Virus record (IMG/VR): IMGVR_UViG_3300025505_000001 | Location: 1 to 51,539 of that record | Strand: one strand, 5' to 3' | From: a virus | DNA length: 51,539 bases | Shown: piece after piece, positions 30,867 to 41,400 of the stretch | How the letters are laid out: the number at the start of each line of letters is the position of its first letter | Numbering within the stretch: the first letter of the stretch is position 1 | Made by a program: the position numbers and the translations under genes | The notes under the pieces: model-generated | Seen by the model: the letters and a program-made list of their open reading frames with translations, nothing else | What the model was told of the DNA's origin: nothing | The model's database searches: none

Positions 30867-32782
30867 TGGCTAGTCGTACCCGCCAATCGGAACTTTCTGA
30901 TAATCAACTGCTTCTCCAGATAGGTCCGGTCGTTGGCGTCGACAACACGACCGACCCCTTTCTGCTGGATGAGCAAAGTCGCCCCATTAATGCTAGTGTC
31001 GTTGACATGTCGAACTTCGTTCCCAATAGGACGTATGGGTCCTTGACGACCGGGCAGGGGCGAACTGCCGCCTTGGCGAGTGCCATCCCCAACTGCTCGC
31101 AAGTCCTGGCTATTACGAGGTTCTTCACCGGGACGGGAACTCCGAAACTTCTGTTCGCAATCAAGACGACGGGCAACCAACTGGCCGTCTACAAGGCCGT
31201 ACCCGCAGGAGCCCCCGCACTACTCTTCTCGATAGGAACTGGAGGATTGCCCCCGACTAGAGCGCGGTTTGAAATCTACCAGAATAATTGCTATCTGTCC
31301 TACGGCCCCACGAACGGTGGATTCTCGGGGACAGGACCTCTTCGGATTGATACTTCCTTAGTCCAAAACAACTGGCAAATCGGCGCTCCCCTCAATGTCC
31401 TAGTCTTCCCCGTTCAAACGGGCGGGGGAAACCTAACGGGGGACTACTACTGGCGCTACACGTTCTCCAGCGCCGAACAAGAATCCAGCCCGACTGATTT
31501 CTTGGGAGCCGTCACGTTCGCTGGACAGTTCGCGGCTCTTACACTTCCGACCGCCTCAGCCGACCCACAAGTTTTACACATCAATATATACCGAATGGGA
31601 GGCTCCTCGTCCTCCTGGCTTCAGGTCGCCCAAGTTGCAAACGGGACGGCCACTTTCAACGACAACGTAGCCGACAACAAAATCGGAAATGGGACTCCGC
31701 TAGGCAACACTGGACAGACCCTTGTCGTCCATCGTGACGTACCTCCGTCCTTCAGGGACATGGAGATTTTCCAGGAGAGGCTTTGGGGCTGGACCGATAG
31801 CGTCGACAACGGTGGTATTCCTCCGGGGACCCCCTCGTCCCAATCGTCCTTATGGCAATCCAATCAGTTCGAATCTTGGGGATTCGACAACGTCGATAAC
31901 ATCGAACCTATCTCCGATAACCCAGGCTCTGCCAACACCAACCCCCCTGGAGACGTCGGCATAGCCCTGGCAAAAGTTGGCGGCATGATGGTCGCCTTCA
32001 AACTCAAGAGCACCTGGGCCGTTATCGGTAGTTCTCCGGAAGACACGACGTATCAGCGGCTGTTTGATATCGGTTGCATCTCGACGACCGCCGTCACCAA
32101 GGGTGGCGGGGGGCTGGTCTTCTGGCTCTCCAAGCAAGGTGGGTTCTCGTTCGACGGGACCGACGCTCCTTCAGAGACGACTAAAGACATCAAGACATTC
32201 ATCGACTCTCTAGCGGTGGCCGACTTCCAGGCCGCCGTGGGATTCTTCAGGGACCAGATTTGGTACCTCAGTTTTCCTAATCAGGGAGTGACTTGGGGTT
32301 ACCTCCTCAAAACTCAGAAGTGGCATAAACTCCCGTATGCCCTAGACGCGGTGTACTTCGATGCTGAGACCTTCGAAGTATTCGGTAGCGTTCCGGGCAC
32401 AGGCACCATAAACTCCTGGTTTCAAGCCGAGACGGACCTCGGCAATCCAATCGTCTCGACCTTGACTAGCAAAATCGAAGATAGCGGAAATCCCGAATTC
32501 GCTAAGGACTACAACTTCCTTCTCATCGAGGCTCCTGTTCAAACGGGCACTCTCTCCGTCACGATTGCTCCAGACCCTGGGAGGGCTGGCGGGCCCGCGT
32601 CCACAACACTCAACGTCGATTTGTCCTTGGGGCCGAGACAACTTCTGTCCTTGCCATCGACAATGGTCGGGACCTCGGTTCAACTTAGCCTCTCGATGAC
32701 CTCGTCCGCCAAGACAACGATTAGCAAGGTCCGTCTCTACGGTACTATCAAGAGAGAGTTCATCGGAGTGGGGCCAGGCTAA
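30866..32782 (+). CDS. Tail hub/stabilisation-like protein (P22 gp10-like)
   Basis: 638 aa, beta-rich throughout with repeated blades such as YWRYTFSSAEQESSPTDFLG and KGGGGLVFWLSKQGGFSFDG. Size, position after the adaptor and beta-propeller character match tail-hub proteins of short-tailed phages. No long tail genes occur nearby. Confidence 0.6.
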   Translation: MASRTRQSELSDNQLLLQIGPVVGVDNTTDPFLLDEQSRPINASVVDMSNFVPNRTYGSLTTGQGRTAALASAIPNCSQVLAITRFFTGTGTPKLLFAIKTTGNQLAVYKAVPAGAPALLFSIGTGGLPPTRARFEIYQNNCYLSYGPTNGGFSGTGPLRIDTSLVQNNWQIGAPLNVLVFPVQTGGGNLTGDYYWRYTFSSAEQESSPTDFLGAVTFAGQFAALTLPTASADPQVLHINIYRMGGSSSSWLQVAQVANGTATFNDNVADNKIGNGTPLGNTGQTLVVHRDVPPSFRDMEIFQERLWGWTDSVDNGGIPPGTPSSQSSLWQSNQFESWGFDNVDNIEPISDNPGSANTNPPGDVGIALAKVGGMMVAFKLKSTWAVIGSSPEDTTYQRLFDIGCISTTAVTKGGGGLVFWLSKQGGFSFDGTDAPSETTKDIKTFIDSLAVADFQAAVGFFRDQIWYLSFPNQGVTWGYLLKTQKWHKLPYALDAVYFDAETFEVFGSVPGTGTINSWFQAETDLGNPIVSTLTSKIEDSGNPEFAKDYNFLLIEAPVQTGTLSVTIAPDPGRAGGPASTTLNVDLSLGPRQLLSLPSTMVGTSVQLSLSMTSSAKTTISKVRLYGTIKREFIGVGPG

Positions 32783-33348
32783 TGGCAATTCTTCCTCATA
32801 TCGAGAACCCGCCTCCCGGAAGAAGTCTTCGTATCTGGACTCCTGGAAAGGGCTGGACGACAGCAAACGTCTCGGGCTTCGCCACGAATCCTACGGTTGC
32901 CGGGAACCAACCTCAGCCTCGTCCCGTCATTGGGAACGACGTGCAGACCGTGACCATCCATATTGCGGCCATCGCGGGTAGTTCAGGACAGCAGTTTACG
33001 GGGAGTGTCACGTTCCCTAACATTCCTCCGTTCAAGCCCAATCATCAGGACCAGGCTCTCTTTCATGTCTACCCAGTTCATCATCCTCAACTCCCGGCTG
33101 GCGTTGCCTACCAGGGGTTGGAGATACGCCCCAGGGCTTCTCAGAACTTGGGCGGTCCGTCGCTGACGGGAGGCTTTACCAGCCCGAGCGCCCCGTTGGA
33201 CCTTGTGGGGGGGCTATCCCCCGGGATAACATACCAGGGATTTTCTGCTGATATCATAGTTACAGGGCTAAACACACAACTTGTCAACTCCATAGGAACA
33301 GACGTGGTCTTCGTTTTTGGGGCCCACATCATCAACCGAACAGGTTAG
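32782..33348 (+). CDS. Hypothetical tail-region protein (188 aa)
   Basis: ATG shares its A with the hub TAA. Beta-rich, contains TVTIHIAAIAGSSGQQFTGS and DQALFHVYPVHHPQLPAG. A small stem CGCTCC/GGAGCG follows its stop. Confidence 0.6.
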   Translation: MAILPHIENPPPGRSLRIWTPGKGWTTANVSGFATNPTVAGNQPQPRPVIGNDVQTVTIHIAAIAGSSGQQFTGSVTFPNIPPFKPNHQDQALFHVYPVHHPQLPAGVAYQGLEIRPRASQNLGGPSLTGGFTSPSAPLDLVGGLSPGITYQGFSADIIVTGLNTQLVNSIGTDVVFVFGAHIINRTG

Positions 33349-33377
33349 CCGCTCCTTCGGAGCGAAGAGAAGGAAAT

Positions 33378-33677
33378 ATGAACCCGCAACTTCTGATGAT
33401 GCTGATGCAGAACCCACAACTCTTGAGGATGCTCATGCAGCATTTTCAAGGTATGGGAGGCATGGGACGCTTGGGCACAGACATGGGTCAACCCGTCACG
33501 ATGGGCGGCAACCCTCCCAAAGCCGGAGGTATCCCCGAGATGGGTGGTCCCTTCGGACTCCTCGGAGGCCACCAAGGCTTCCTCGGCGGAGACAACAGAT
33601 TGAACAGCCTAACCAAGGGCGGCTCTAAGGGCCTCGGTATGTCAGGTCCCTTCCCCGGCCAGATTGGGGCATACTAA
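33378..33677 (+). CDS. Met/Gly-rich protein (99 aa)
   Basis: Starts MNPQLLMMLMQ NPQLLRMLMQ, a perfect-looking decapeptide repeat, then a Gly/Met-rich region with MGQ and MGG. AAGGAAAT precedes ATG. Low complexity; possibly a membrane-active ejection peptide. Confidence 0.55.
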   Translation: MNPQLLMMLMQNPQLLRMLMQHFQGMGGMGRLGTDMGQPVTMGGNPPKAGGIPEMGGPFGLLGGHQGFLGGDNRLNSLTKGGSKGLGMSGPFPGQIGAY

Positions 33678-34348
33678 TGGACCCGGAGACTATTGCGGCT
33701 ATCGTCTCAGCCCTCGGCGGTATCCTCGGACAGGGCCAGCAGAACCGTGAGATAAACGCGGCTGAGGGCGGCCTCAACTATTGGGACCAGCGCATCACTC
33801 AGTTCCTCTCCTATATCAACTCGCCCAAGTTCCTCAACACCATCACTGGCCCCCTCAACCAGCAGTCTGACCTCGCCTTGAAGGACGTGATGAACAAAAT
33901 GGGCGGGGGCATCGTCAACCCTCAGGGCATGATTAACGACTGGCGCGACAAGGCGGCGAGCAACGACGTAACCGCCATAGACTCAGCCAAGTCCTGGATT
34001 GCCTCGACGACTGGCTCTATGGAGCAAAATCAAGCGGGGCAGTACCAGCAGTTGCTCAACACCATCATGGGTCAGGGTAGTCCCCTCGCCGCAGGATTGA
34101 TGGGCGTAGCCAACTCTGGAGCGCTAGAGAAACTCTTCGGCAAGAAGCCCGGCGCAACGGGCGACCCCTCCGGGATGGGGACGAATACCCCGCCGATTGC
34201 TCCTTACAATCCGGCTCCGTCTTTGCCACCCTTCGGGTCTGTCGGGCTTCCGGCGGTCAACCCGACAGCCGTGGGCGGAAGCGGATACTTCGGCGGCGGC
34301 AACGGATACGCAGGGTCGAACTACCCCAACTACTCGACGGCGGCTTAA
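33677..34348 (+). CDS. Probable internal virion protein (223 aa)
   Basis: Start codon overlaps the previous stop by one base. N-terminus ETIAAIVSALGGILGQGQQ is an amphipathic or glycine-rich helix as in P22 gp7-type ejection proteins; the C-terminus is Pro/Gly/Tyr-rich and disordered. Confidence 0.55.
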   Translation: MDPETIAAIVSALGGILGQGQQNREINAAEGGLNYWDQRITQFLSYINSPKFLNTITGPLNQQSDLALKDVMNKMGGGIVNPQGMINDWRDKAASNDVTAIDSAKSWIASTTGSMEQNQAGQYQQLLNTIMGQGSPLAAGLMGVANSGALEKLFGKKPGATGDPSGMGTNTPPIAPYNPAPSLPPFGSVGLPAVNPTAVGGSGYFGGGNGYAGSNYPNYSTAA

Positions 34349-34351
34349 CTC

Positions 34352-35734
34352 GTGGCTGACTCTACGCCAGAGCAAGCAGGATGGGGCGATGTCTGGAACA
34401 CAATTACCCAGGCTATTAAACACGCCGAAGGCACCGTCGACCACGCCCTTCAAGGGCATCATGTAGACTCCCTCTTCAAGAACTCTGACATCTACGGCCC
34501 CTCTTTGAGAGCGGCCTTGCCTCGGCACACCACGATGGGCCCTCAGCCTTCGGCTGATTACGGGCTGACGGGCCTTCCTGGCCCGAAGGCCAAGGGCTCG
34601 ATACCCGGAGCGGCAGGGCTTCTCGGTGACGCGGCCTCGATGATTCCCGGGGGACCCGGCCCGGAGTTCGAGGCCCCTCGAATCATCGCAAGCACCGAGG
34701 ACTGGCTGAAGCACGTCGCCAATCTGAAGAAGCAGTTGGGCACACGAGACCTTCTCCCGGGCTCAACTGGTTCGATGCAGGCTATCATAAATCACATCTC
34801 TAATACCCGAGACCCGGGTACCAATGTAGGAGGCATGAATGCATTTCTTAGCCAGGCTATGAGACTCGTCAACCAAACTAAAGCCCACATGGAAAACGTC
34901 CTCCGAACAACCCCCAACCGGGCTAGAATCTTGATTGAAGATTTGGAGACGGCCCTCCCCGTGATAGCCAAGACCAAGAAGTCTCTGCCTAAAGTCACGA
35001 CCGCTACAGGAGCCTTCAAACTCCTCCAAAAGGCGGGCTCGGATTTGGACCCGGTCCTTCACGCACAAATTATGGCTAAGAACGCCCTCCTGGGGTCAGT
35101 CGGTAAGGACGCCGCCAAGCAAGGGGCCGCTAATCTGGACTTCGCTCTCGACGAGAGGGCCCGAGCCAAGGCGGCTCTGACAAAGGCAACGGACGCCTCA
35201 GAGTTGGTCCCCTTCATCGAATCGACGCGCCGTGCTCCGTACCCGGGGGGGCAAGAGAATATCCTCGACCCTGAACTGCACGAAGCCTTGCTCAAGAAGT
35301 TTGATTTGCTAAGTGAGGTCGGTGAGCACCAAGGGAAGGCTTTCGCGAAGAACTTAGACAGTGCGCTCCTCACTCGGGCTCGGGCGCTGGAGCACTTGCG
35401 GAAACCTGCAAGCACTCCGGACCAATGGAGGACTGTAAGCGGCAACCTCAAACACTTGGACCCAGATGTCTACAACGCTTGGCGGCAACATGAAGCGATG
35501 GGACATTCCAACAATAATTTCCTGACTCCCGGCGAGTTCTCTCGAAGCCGTAACCCGTTCGAAGCATTCTCGACGACGGAGTGGCCCCCGTATTCTGAAG
35601 AGGCGGGGATAGGGATGCCCAAAGATGTATGGCATCATGGCCTAGAAGAGCGAACTCAAATGGACCTGATGAGACTCCTCCAGCAAATCTCCGCTAAGCA
35701 AGGCCTCAAGGACCTCCCCGGAGGCGGCCTCTAA
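34352..35734 (+). CDS. Hypothetical internal virion protein (460 aa)
   Basis: GTG start. Mostly helical with long Lys/Ala-rich stretches (ENVLRTTPNRARILIEDLET, AFKLLQKAGSDLDPVL). Shares its final base with the next ATG. Position suggests an ejected or structural protein. Confidence 0.55.
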   Translation: MADSTPEQAGWGDVWNTITQAIKHAEGTVDHALQGHHVDSLFKNSDIYGPSLRAALPRHTTMGPQPSADYGLTGLPGPKAKGSIPGAAGLLGDAASMIPGGPGPEFEAPRIIASTEDWLKHVANLKKQLGTRDLLPGSTGSMQAIINHISNTRDPGTNVGGMNAFLSQAMRLVNQTKAHMENVLRTTPNRARILIEDLETALPVIAKTKKSLPKVTTATGAFKLLQKAGSDLDPVLHAQIMAKNALLGSVGKDAAKQGAANLDFALDERARAKAALTKATDASELVPFIESTRRAPYPGGQENILDPELHEALLKKFDLLSEVGEHQGKAFAKNLDSALLTRARALEHLRKPASTPDQWRTVSGNLKHLDPDVYNAWRQHEAMGHSNNNFLTPGEFSRSRNPFEAFSTTEWPPYSEEAGIGMPKDVWHHGLEERTQMDLMRLLQQISAKQGLKDLPGGGL

Positions 35735-37056
35735 TGCGCTTTGCTTTCTACTGCACCGAGGGCTACAGCCTCTGCCTCTGGAATCGTCTTCTCGAAGAGG
35801 GCTTCGAGGTCTTGGTCTACATCGAGGCGCAGGACTACAAAGAAGTCGGAGACGGCATAGTCGAGAAAGCCGGGACCTTCGACGAATTGAAGAAATGGGC
35901 CGGAGACGATGCTGTCTGGGTCTTCGACGGAAACGGTGCGGCAGACAAGGCTGACGCCTTAAGGGCGCAGGGCCGACTGGTTATCAACGACGGCTCCTTC
36001 TCGAAGAGACTAGAGAGCGATAGAATGTGGGGAGAAGAACTTGCCAAGACCTACGGGATATCCGCTCCCGAGACCAAACGATTCAAGACGCTTGACGAGG
36101 CTATGGGCTTCCTGGAAAAGGTCGATGGCGAAGATTATTGGTACTTTAAGAGCGACAAGTACCTGGAGGGCTCTGCCACCTTCGGTACTGAAGCGGAGCA
36201 CCTTGTTCCCTACCTCACTCATCTCAAGTCTCGATTTGGAAATAGCCGCCCTTGCATCCTCCAGAAGCAACTCGAAGGGGTCGCCATCTCTACCAATGCT
36301 TGGTTTAACGGAAGCATCTTCGTTCCGCCGTTCGGCGGGACCATCGAGCATAAGAAGTTTCTCGAAGGAGACAAGGGCCCCCACACCGGATGCCAGATAA
36401 ATCTAGGGTGGCACTACGAGGATGTTCCGACGATTGCCAAGGAGTTGCACTTCGAAGAGATGGCCTCCTTCTTCCGCAAGATGAAAGCGGGTCCTGGGGT
36501 CTATGACATCAACGCCCTCATCTCGTCCGAGGACGAGAAGCCGTACTTCCTTGAGTGGACGCCCCGCTTCGGGTACGACTCCGAGGCCTCGGCCTTCAAT
36601 CGAATCAAGGGGACCCTCGGAGAGTTCCTGTACGCCCTCGCCTCGGGGACTCTCGCAGAGGCTCCGTTCGACACGGGGACCCTCGACGTATCGACCCGTT
36701 TGAGCATTCCGCCCTATCCCTGGGAACACATCGACAAGAACCCTGTAGAGCGGAAGAAGCATACCGGAACTCCCGTAGGGGGAACCGATACCCTGTCGGG
36801 GCCGCCCTTCGCGGCTTACGGGCTGGCTCGGGACGAGGAGGGCCTGTACGTTGCGGACCCCTATGGCTTAGTCGGAATAGCCTGCGCCGTAGGCACCAAT
36901 CTGGGGGCTCTCTGCGAGGAAATCAACGAGACCGCCGAGAAGATAGCCGTAGGAACCCCCAACCTCCAATGGCGAGCGGACGCCCTGGAGACCCTTCAGG
37001 GAGACCTAGATATGCTCCAGGAACTCGGATACCTGACCCATGAGGCGCTAGACTAA
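35734..37056 (+). CDS. PurD-like ATP-grasp ligase
   Basis: 440 aa. An N-terminal pre-ATP-grasp-like region with VWVFDGNGAADKADALRAQG is followed by ESDRMWGEELAKTYGI, ATP-lysine region YWYFKSDKYLEGS (about 136-147), hinge LQKQLEGVAIS (176-186), the GDKGPHTGC loop (212-220) like the GDxGPNTGG of GAR synthetase, and metal-binding YFLEWTPRFG (271-280). It joins a carboxylate to an amine using ATP. No host purD operon context: it lies inside virion genes. Substrate unknown. Confidence 0.8.
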   Translation: MRFAFYCTEGYSLCLWNRLLEEGFEVLVYIEAQDYKEVGDGIVEKAGTFDELKKWAGDDAVWVFDGNGAADKADALRAQGRLVINDGSFSKRLESDRMWGEELAKTYGISAPETKRFKTLDEAMGFLEKVDGEDYWYFKSDKYLEGSATFGTEAEHLVPYLTHLKSRFGNSRPCILQKQLEGVAISTNAWFNGSIFVPPFGGTIEHKKFLEGDKGPHTGCQINLGWHYEDVPTIAKELHFEEMASFFRKMKAGPGVYDINALISSEDEKPYFLEWTPRFGYDSEASAFNRIKGTLGEFLYALASGTLAEAPFDTGTLDVSTRLSIPPYPWEHIDKNPVERKKHTGTPVGGTDTLSGPPFAAYGLARDEEGLYVADPYGLVGIACAVGTNLGALCEEINETAEKIAVGTPNLQWRADALETLQGDLDMLQELGYLTHEALD

Positions 37057-38402
37057 TGGCTGGACTTCCCTTCCCTGGCGGGGGCGCGCCCGCTATCCAG
37101 ATGGCTAACCCCTGGGGCCAAGTAGCCCAGGCGGCTTCTCAGTTTGGACCAGCCCACGAGCAGTTCCTTCAGCAGAAGGCTCAGACCGCTGACATGCAGA
37201 TGACGGTCAACCTCAAGAAGTTGACGATGCTTCAGCAGTTGCTGAAGACGGCTCCTGCTTCGGAGGATGGCGACCCTAAACTCATAGCGACCGCGAGGGA
37301 CCTCTACTCCTCGATTGGCATGAGCCTGCCCATGAAGGGCAATATGCTCGACCGCGAAGCGATGGGCATACACGCCCCTTGGCAAGATTTGCTCTCGTCG
37401 GACTCCGCGACCTACAACTACTTCTCGGCCCTCGATGGCGGGAAGAAGGGTGATGTCGGGACCCAGCGGGACAACTGGCTCATCGCGCACAACATTGACC
37501 CCGCGTCGCTTCCGGACAGCATCCGATATGCTCCGGCTTATCAAGTCACGTCTCCGGCTGAAGCCACGACGATGTTCGACAAGGCCCAAGCCAGCATCGA
37601 AGACCTCGCTAAGGGAATTGGAGACCCTACAAACATCCAGAACGACTTACTCCATCTGGCGCTTCCAGTCGACCGTATCCTAGGTCCAGGAACTATGGAG
37701 TCCCTGGCGTCCAAATTGAGCGCCCAGATAGGGCCCTGGGTCTCGGCGAAGATTGCTCAAGCCTATAACACGGGCCAACTGGATAACTCCAAGATTCAAG
37801 AGATTGGGGCACGAATCAAGAATCTCGATTCGATAACGAACCTAGACAAGAAGAAAGCCGCCGCACAGGACATCATCAACGAGTACCTTCCGCAAACGAC
37901 TATGTCTCGGATTGCCTCGAACTACGCAAGAGTCTCGGAAGCGAGTGCCGCCGTCACCCGGGCCAATAGTTATGCCGACCAAGTCCAGAGCAACATCACG
38001 ATGGCATCTCGGATGGTTCCGAACTCAAAGCCCTGGCTGGCCGCCGTCAAGTCCCTTGATTCCGAAACGGCCAACCTTACCAAGGCACAGACCGACGCTC
38101 GGAACAAGATGTATGCGTTGGGAAACCTCGCGAATCCTACTCCCCAAGACACGGCCCATCTCGCTGTTGCTCGACAAACGGTTGCCGACCTAGGGACTCG
38201 CATCCACAGTCTTCAGGTCCAGGGAGATACTCTGAGGTCGGGGTCCGGAGTTCCTACCGCTCCTGCCTTGCCCGATACGAGTTCGTTCAGCCGACAGAAT
38301 CCTCCGGAGGACCTACAGCAAGGAACCCACGACGGGCACACCTACACTTGGGACCCCCACGCGACCGCACCTGACGGAAGCCAGGGTGCATGGACACCGT
38401 AA
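37056..38402 (+). CDS. Internal virion protein (448 aa)
   Basis: ATG overlaps the ATP-grasp stop by one base. Gln/Ala-rich helical protein (EQFLQQKAQTADMQMTVNLK; SAAVTRANSYADQVQS). Probably a DNA-ejection protein; no enzymatic motif. Confidence 0.55.
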   Translation: MAGLPFPGGGAPAIQMANPWGQVAQAASQFGPAHEQFLQQKAQTADMQMTVNLKKLTMLQQLLKTAPASEDGDPKLIATARDLYSSIGMSLPMKGNMLDREAMGIHAPWQDLLSSDSATYNYFSALDGGKKGDVGTQRDNWLIAHNIDPASLPDSIRYAPAYQVTSPAEATTMFDKAQASIEDLAKGIGDPTNIQNDLLHLALPVDRILGPGTMESLASKLSAQIGPWVSAKIAQAYNTGQLDNSKIQEIGARIKNLDSITNLDKKKAAAQDIINEYLPQTTMSRIASNYARVSEASAAVTRANSYADQVQSNITMASRMVPNSKPWLAAVKSLDSETANLTKAQTDARNKMYALGNLANPTPQDTAHLAVARQTVADLGTRIHSLQVQGDTLRSGSGVPTAPALPDTSSFSRQNPPEDLQQGTHDGHTYTWDPHATAPDGSQGAWTP

Positions 38403-41400
38403 ACGCGGCTCCGTTGCCTCTGGGCGAGGGGAATCTACAACCGCTTCCTCTTGCGGAGTCTCCATCGACGCCTTCGCCTACTCCTAAGCCGAAGAAGCCG
38501 GGGGTTCCTAAAGCCACCCCTGCTCCTAACCTGAGTCCCAAGTCCCACCCGACTGGTAAACCTGTCCCGGGGGCGCTCCCCCTGGCGGACTCTTCGCCTA
38601 TCCAACTTCAGCCGAACGCTACGGCTGGTGGTCCCCTTGGGGCTGGCGTGGACTTCGCAACTGCCGCAATCGGAGACATCGCCCAGGCGGGTGAGGCCGC
38701 GACCATTGGGGTCGGAGAGACCATTTTTCATACCGCCGTAGGGCTCGCCAACTCCCTGAATGAACACGCAGATATCGCTCCACAAGGTTCTCTTCAACAG
38801 GGCGTTCCCGCCGCCGCTAACGCCTATTGGAAACTCAGCCGAAGTTTCCCCGTTCCGGGGATGGACGGAGGCCTAGGCAAGTCCTTCACTCAGGAGGACG
38901 CCCAGAATCTTCTGGCCGAAGGCCATTACACGGGCGACGCAATTCAATCTCTCATCGAGACGGCCAGGACGCACCCCGGCACTGTAGCGGGACACGTCGC
39001 GGCTCAGGCCCTGATGACGTTCTTCCCTTATACGAGCGTTGCGAACTGGGCGGCCAAGGGTGCCGAGGCTGCTAAGGCCGCACACGCCGCCGCGTTCGGA
39101 ACCCGAATGGCTACTGACGCGGCTTTCAGCGGAGAGACCATCGAGGCCGCCGCCAATGCTCACGAGACCATGCTCGCCAGGGCGACAGGTCGAGGCTCAG
39201 CACGTCCAGGAAGCCCTGGGAAGATTTGGGCTATCGACCCGAAGTTTGACCCGAACGTCTCAGGAAGCGTAAAGCCCAAACTCTTCAATCGTTCGCGCGA
39301 TGAGGGCAAGTTCCGGAAGAAGCCCGTCGTCGCTTCGATTCGGTTGGTCCCGGGAGCAGGGGGGTCTCCTCCGCATGGAGCGGTCGGAACCCACGGAACT
39401 ACTTTCAAGTTCGGAGACCCGGTCAACGCTACTCGTCTTATCCATCAAGACGGCCACTTCGTCAATGTCTCGGGGCCGCTCTCTCAAGCCCTTAACGGCG
39501 CGGGCATTATCCTACGGGAACCCATCAAACTCGAAGACGGAACTCTCATCAAGCAACCGCTCATCTCGGCGGCGTTCGGGATGTTCGATATGTCGAAGGG
39601 CTCGACAGACCCTATCGTGGCCGCCGAACAGATGAAGTCGGTCCTCCTCGGGAAGCCCATGAGAGATATTCAGGTCTTTCATCCTGACCCGGTCATGCAA
39701 GAGATTTGGCAGAGGGCCTTTGGAATCATCCACGGTATCGACTCCCCGGCTTACGCCGTAGACCCGGACATCCTCGCCTTGGGCAAGATGGACATAAACC
39801 AGGCCGAGATAGCCGCTGGCCTGGAGTCGGTCGACCGATATAACTCTGAGAAGACCATGCAGAACCTGATGCGGGGCGAACTCGAAGCGGGCATCAAGAA
39901 GCAAGTCACGGACCACAAGACAACGCCCTCAGCGGTCGGACAGTTTACTCACGACCACGGTCGAGACTCTACGCAGGTCGTCCCGGAAGCCGCCGCCGCC
40001 AGGATGGTCGGCGCATCCTTCGATGTGATGTTTGGCTTCATGCGAAGCCTGGGGATGAAGGTCGACCTTCGTACCGACTACGTTCCGATGATGGTTGAGG
40101 AAGGCCACGCAAGCGTCAACCAGGCTCTCGACATCGCTCGCCTCATCAAGGGCGGACCACACCTCAGAGGTATCCTCATTGAGGCCGGAGTCCCTGCGGA
40201 GCATCTTCCGGACGGGTCGGCCAACAAGATGCCCGGCGCGGGTCAACGAGGCTACATCCAGTTCGGGGGACACCACGGACCCATCGACGATGAGACGGAC
40301 CTCCCGAGTCTTCTGCACTACAAACGGGGGGATGACTACCAAGACCCCTGGATGGCTAAGGGGGGCGATACTCCCATCCTCGATGCACACGGTCGTCTAC
40401 AGGACGAGGGAGAAGACGCCAAGGCCAAGTTCGTATATGACCACAAGACGGGGAAGGTTCACTTCTTTTCCCCTGCCCGGTACCATTCCGAATACGCTGG
40501 CTCTAACGGGATGGGAACCACCCACGATTACAGCACGGGGGGTATCCACGACAATACGGCCCTAGTGTATTATCACGGGACCGAGGCCTACCGCAAACCC
40601 CAAGAAGAGGGCACAGGAACATTTTGGGATTCCAACAAGGGTAAGATTCCACCGTATGCTCAAATCACTACAAAGACATTAACAGAAAAAGCCCAACGAG
40701 AGTGGAACGCCAACGGGATGTCCCCCGACGCAAACATCTCGAAACTAAAGAAGAAGGGCCAGAGGGGCTTCATCTCCACGAGGAAAGAACCTCCGAGCGC
40801 GACCAACAAGCATGACCTCCGAGGCGACCCCAAGCGCGTAATCGCTAGGGTGCTCAAGGCGGCTCGACCTGACATGGAGCCGACCGCGCTGGCTCAGTTG
40901 ATTAGCGAGACCCAGACGGCTTTGCAGGCTAAGGTTGATGAGTCCTACTTCGAAAAGGCCATCAAGATGCAACGCACTCAGGGTGTCGCAAAGGGCGGGA
41001 ACTACGGTATGACCTTGACGTTTGACCACGTCATGCACCAGGGGTCGACCTGGGAAGGCATCGAGCAACTCAGCAAAGATACGGGCGTCCCGCTCACCCC
41101 CATCCGAGAAGTGGATAGGCTTATCGGGCGACAGTTTATGAACATCGCGGACAACGTCCGGAAGGTCCGTCTGGTCAACGCACTTCGCGGAGCAAGAGTC
41201 GTTCAAGAAAAGGACGGGCCGGGGCTCGACAGAGTTGAGGTCGGAACCGATGCTATCTATCTGCCGTCGAAGGTAGCCGAGTTCGTCAAGCGGGTGATTC
41301 CTCCGCAGGAAAACTTCCAATGGTTCAAGTCCTTTCTTCGAGGAGCATCCGCCTGGTCGAAGGAGGGTACGGTAAACTGGAACCTCGCTATCCACGCGAA

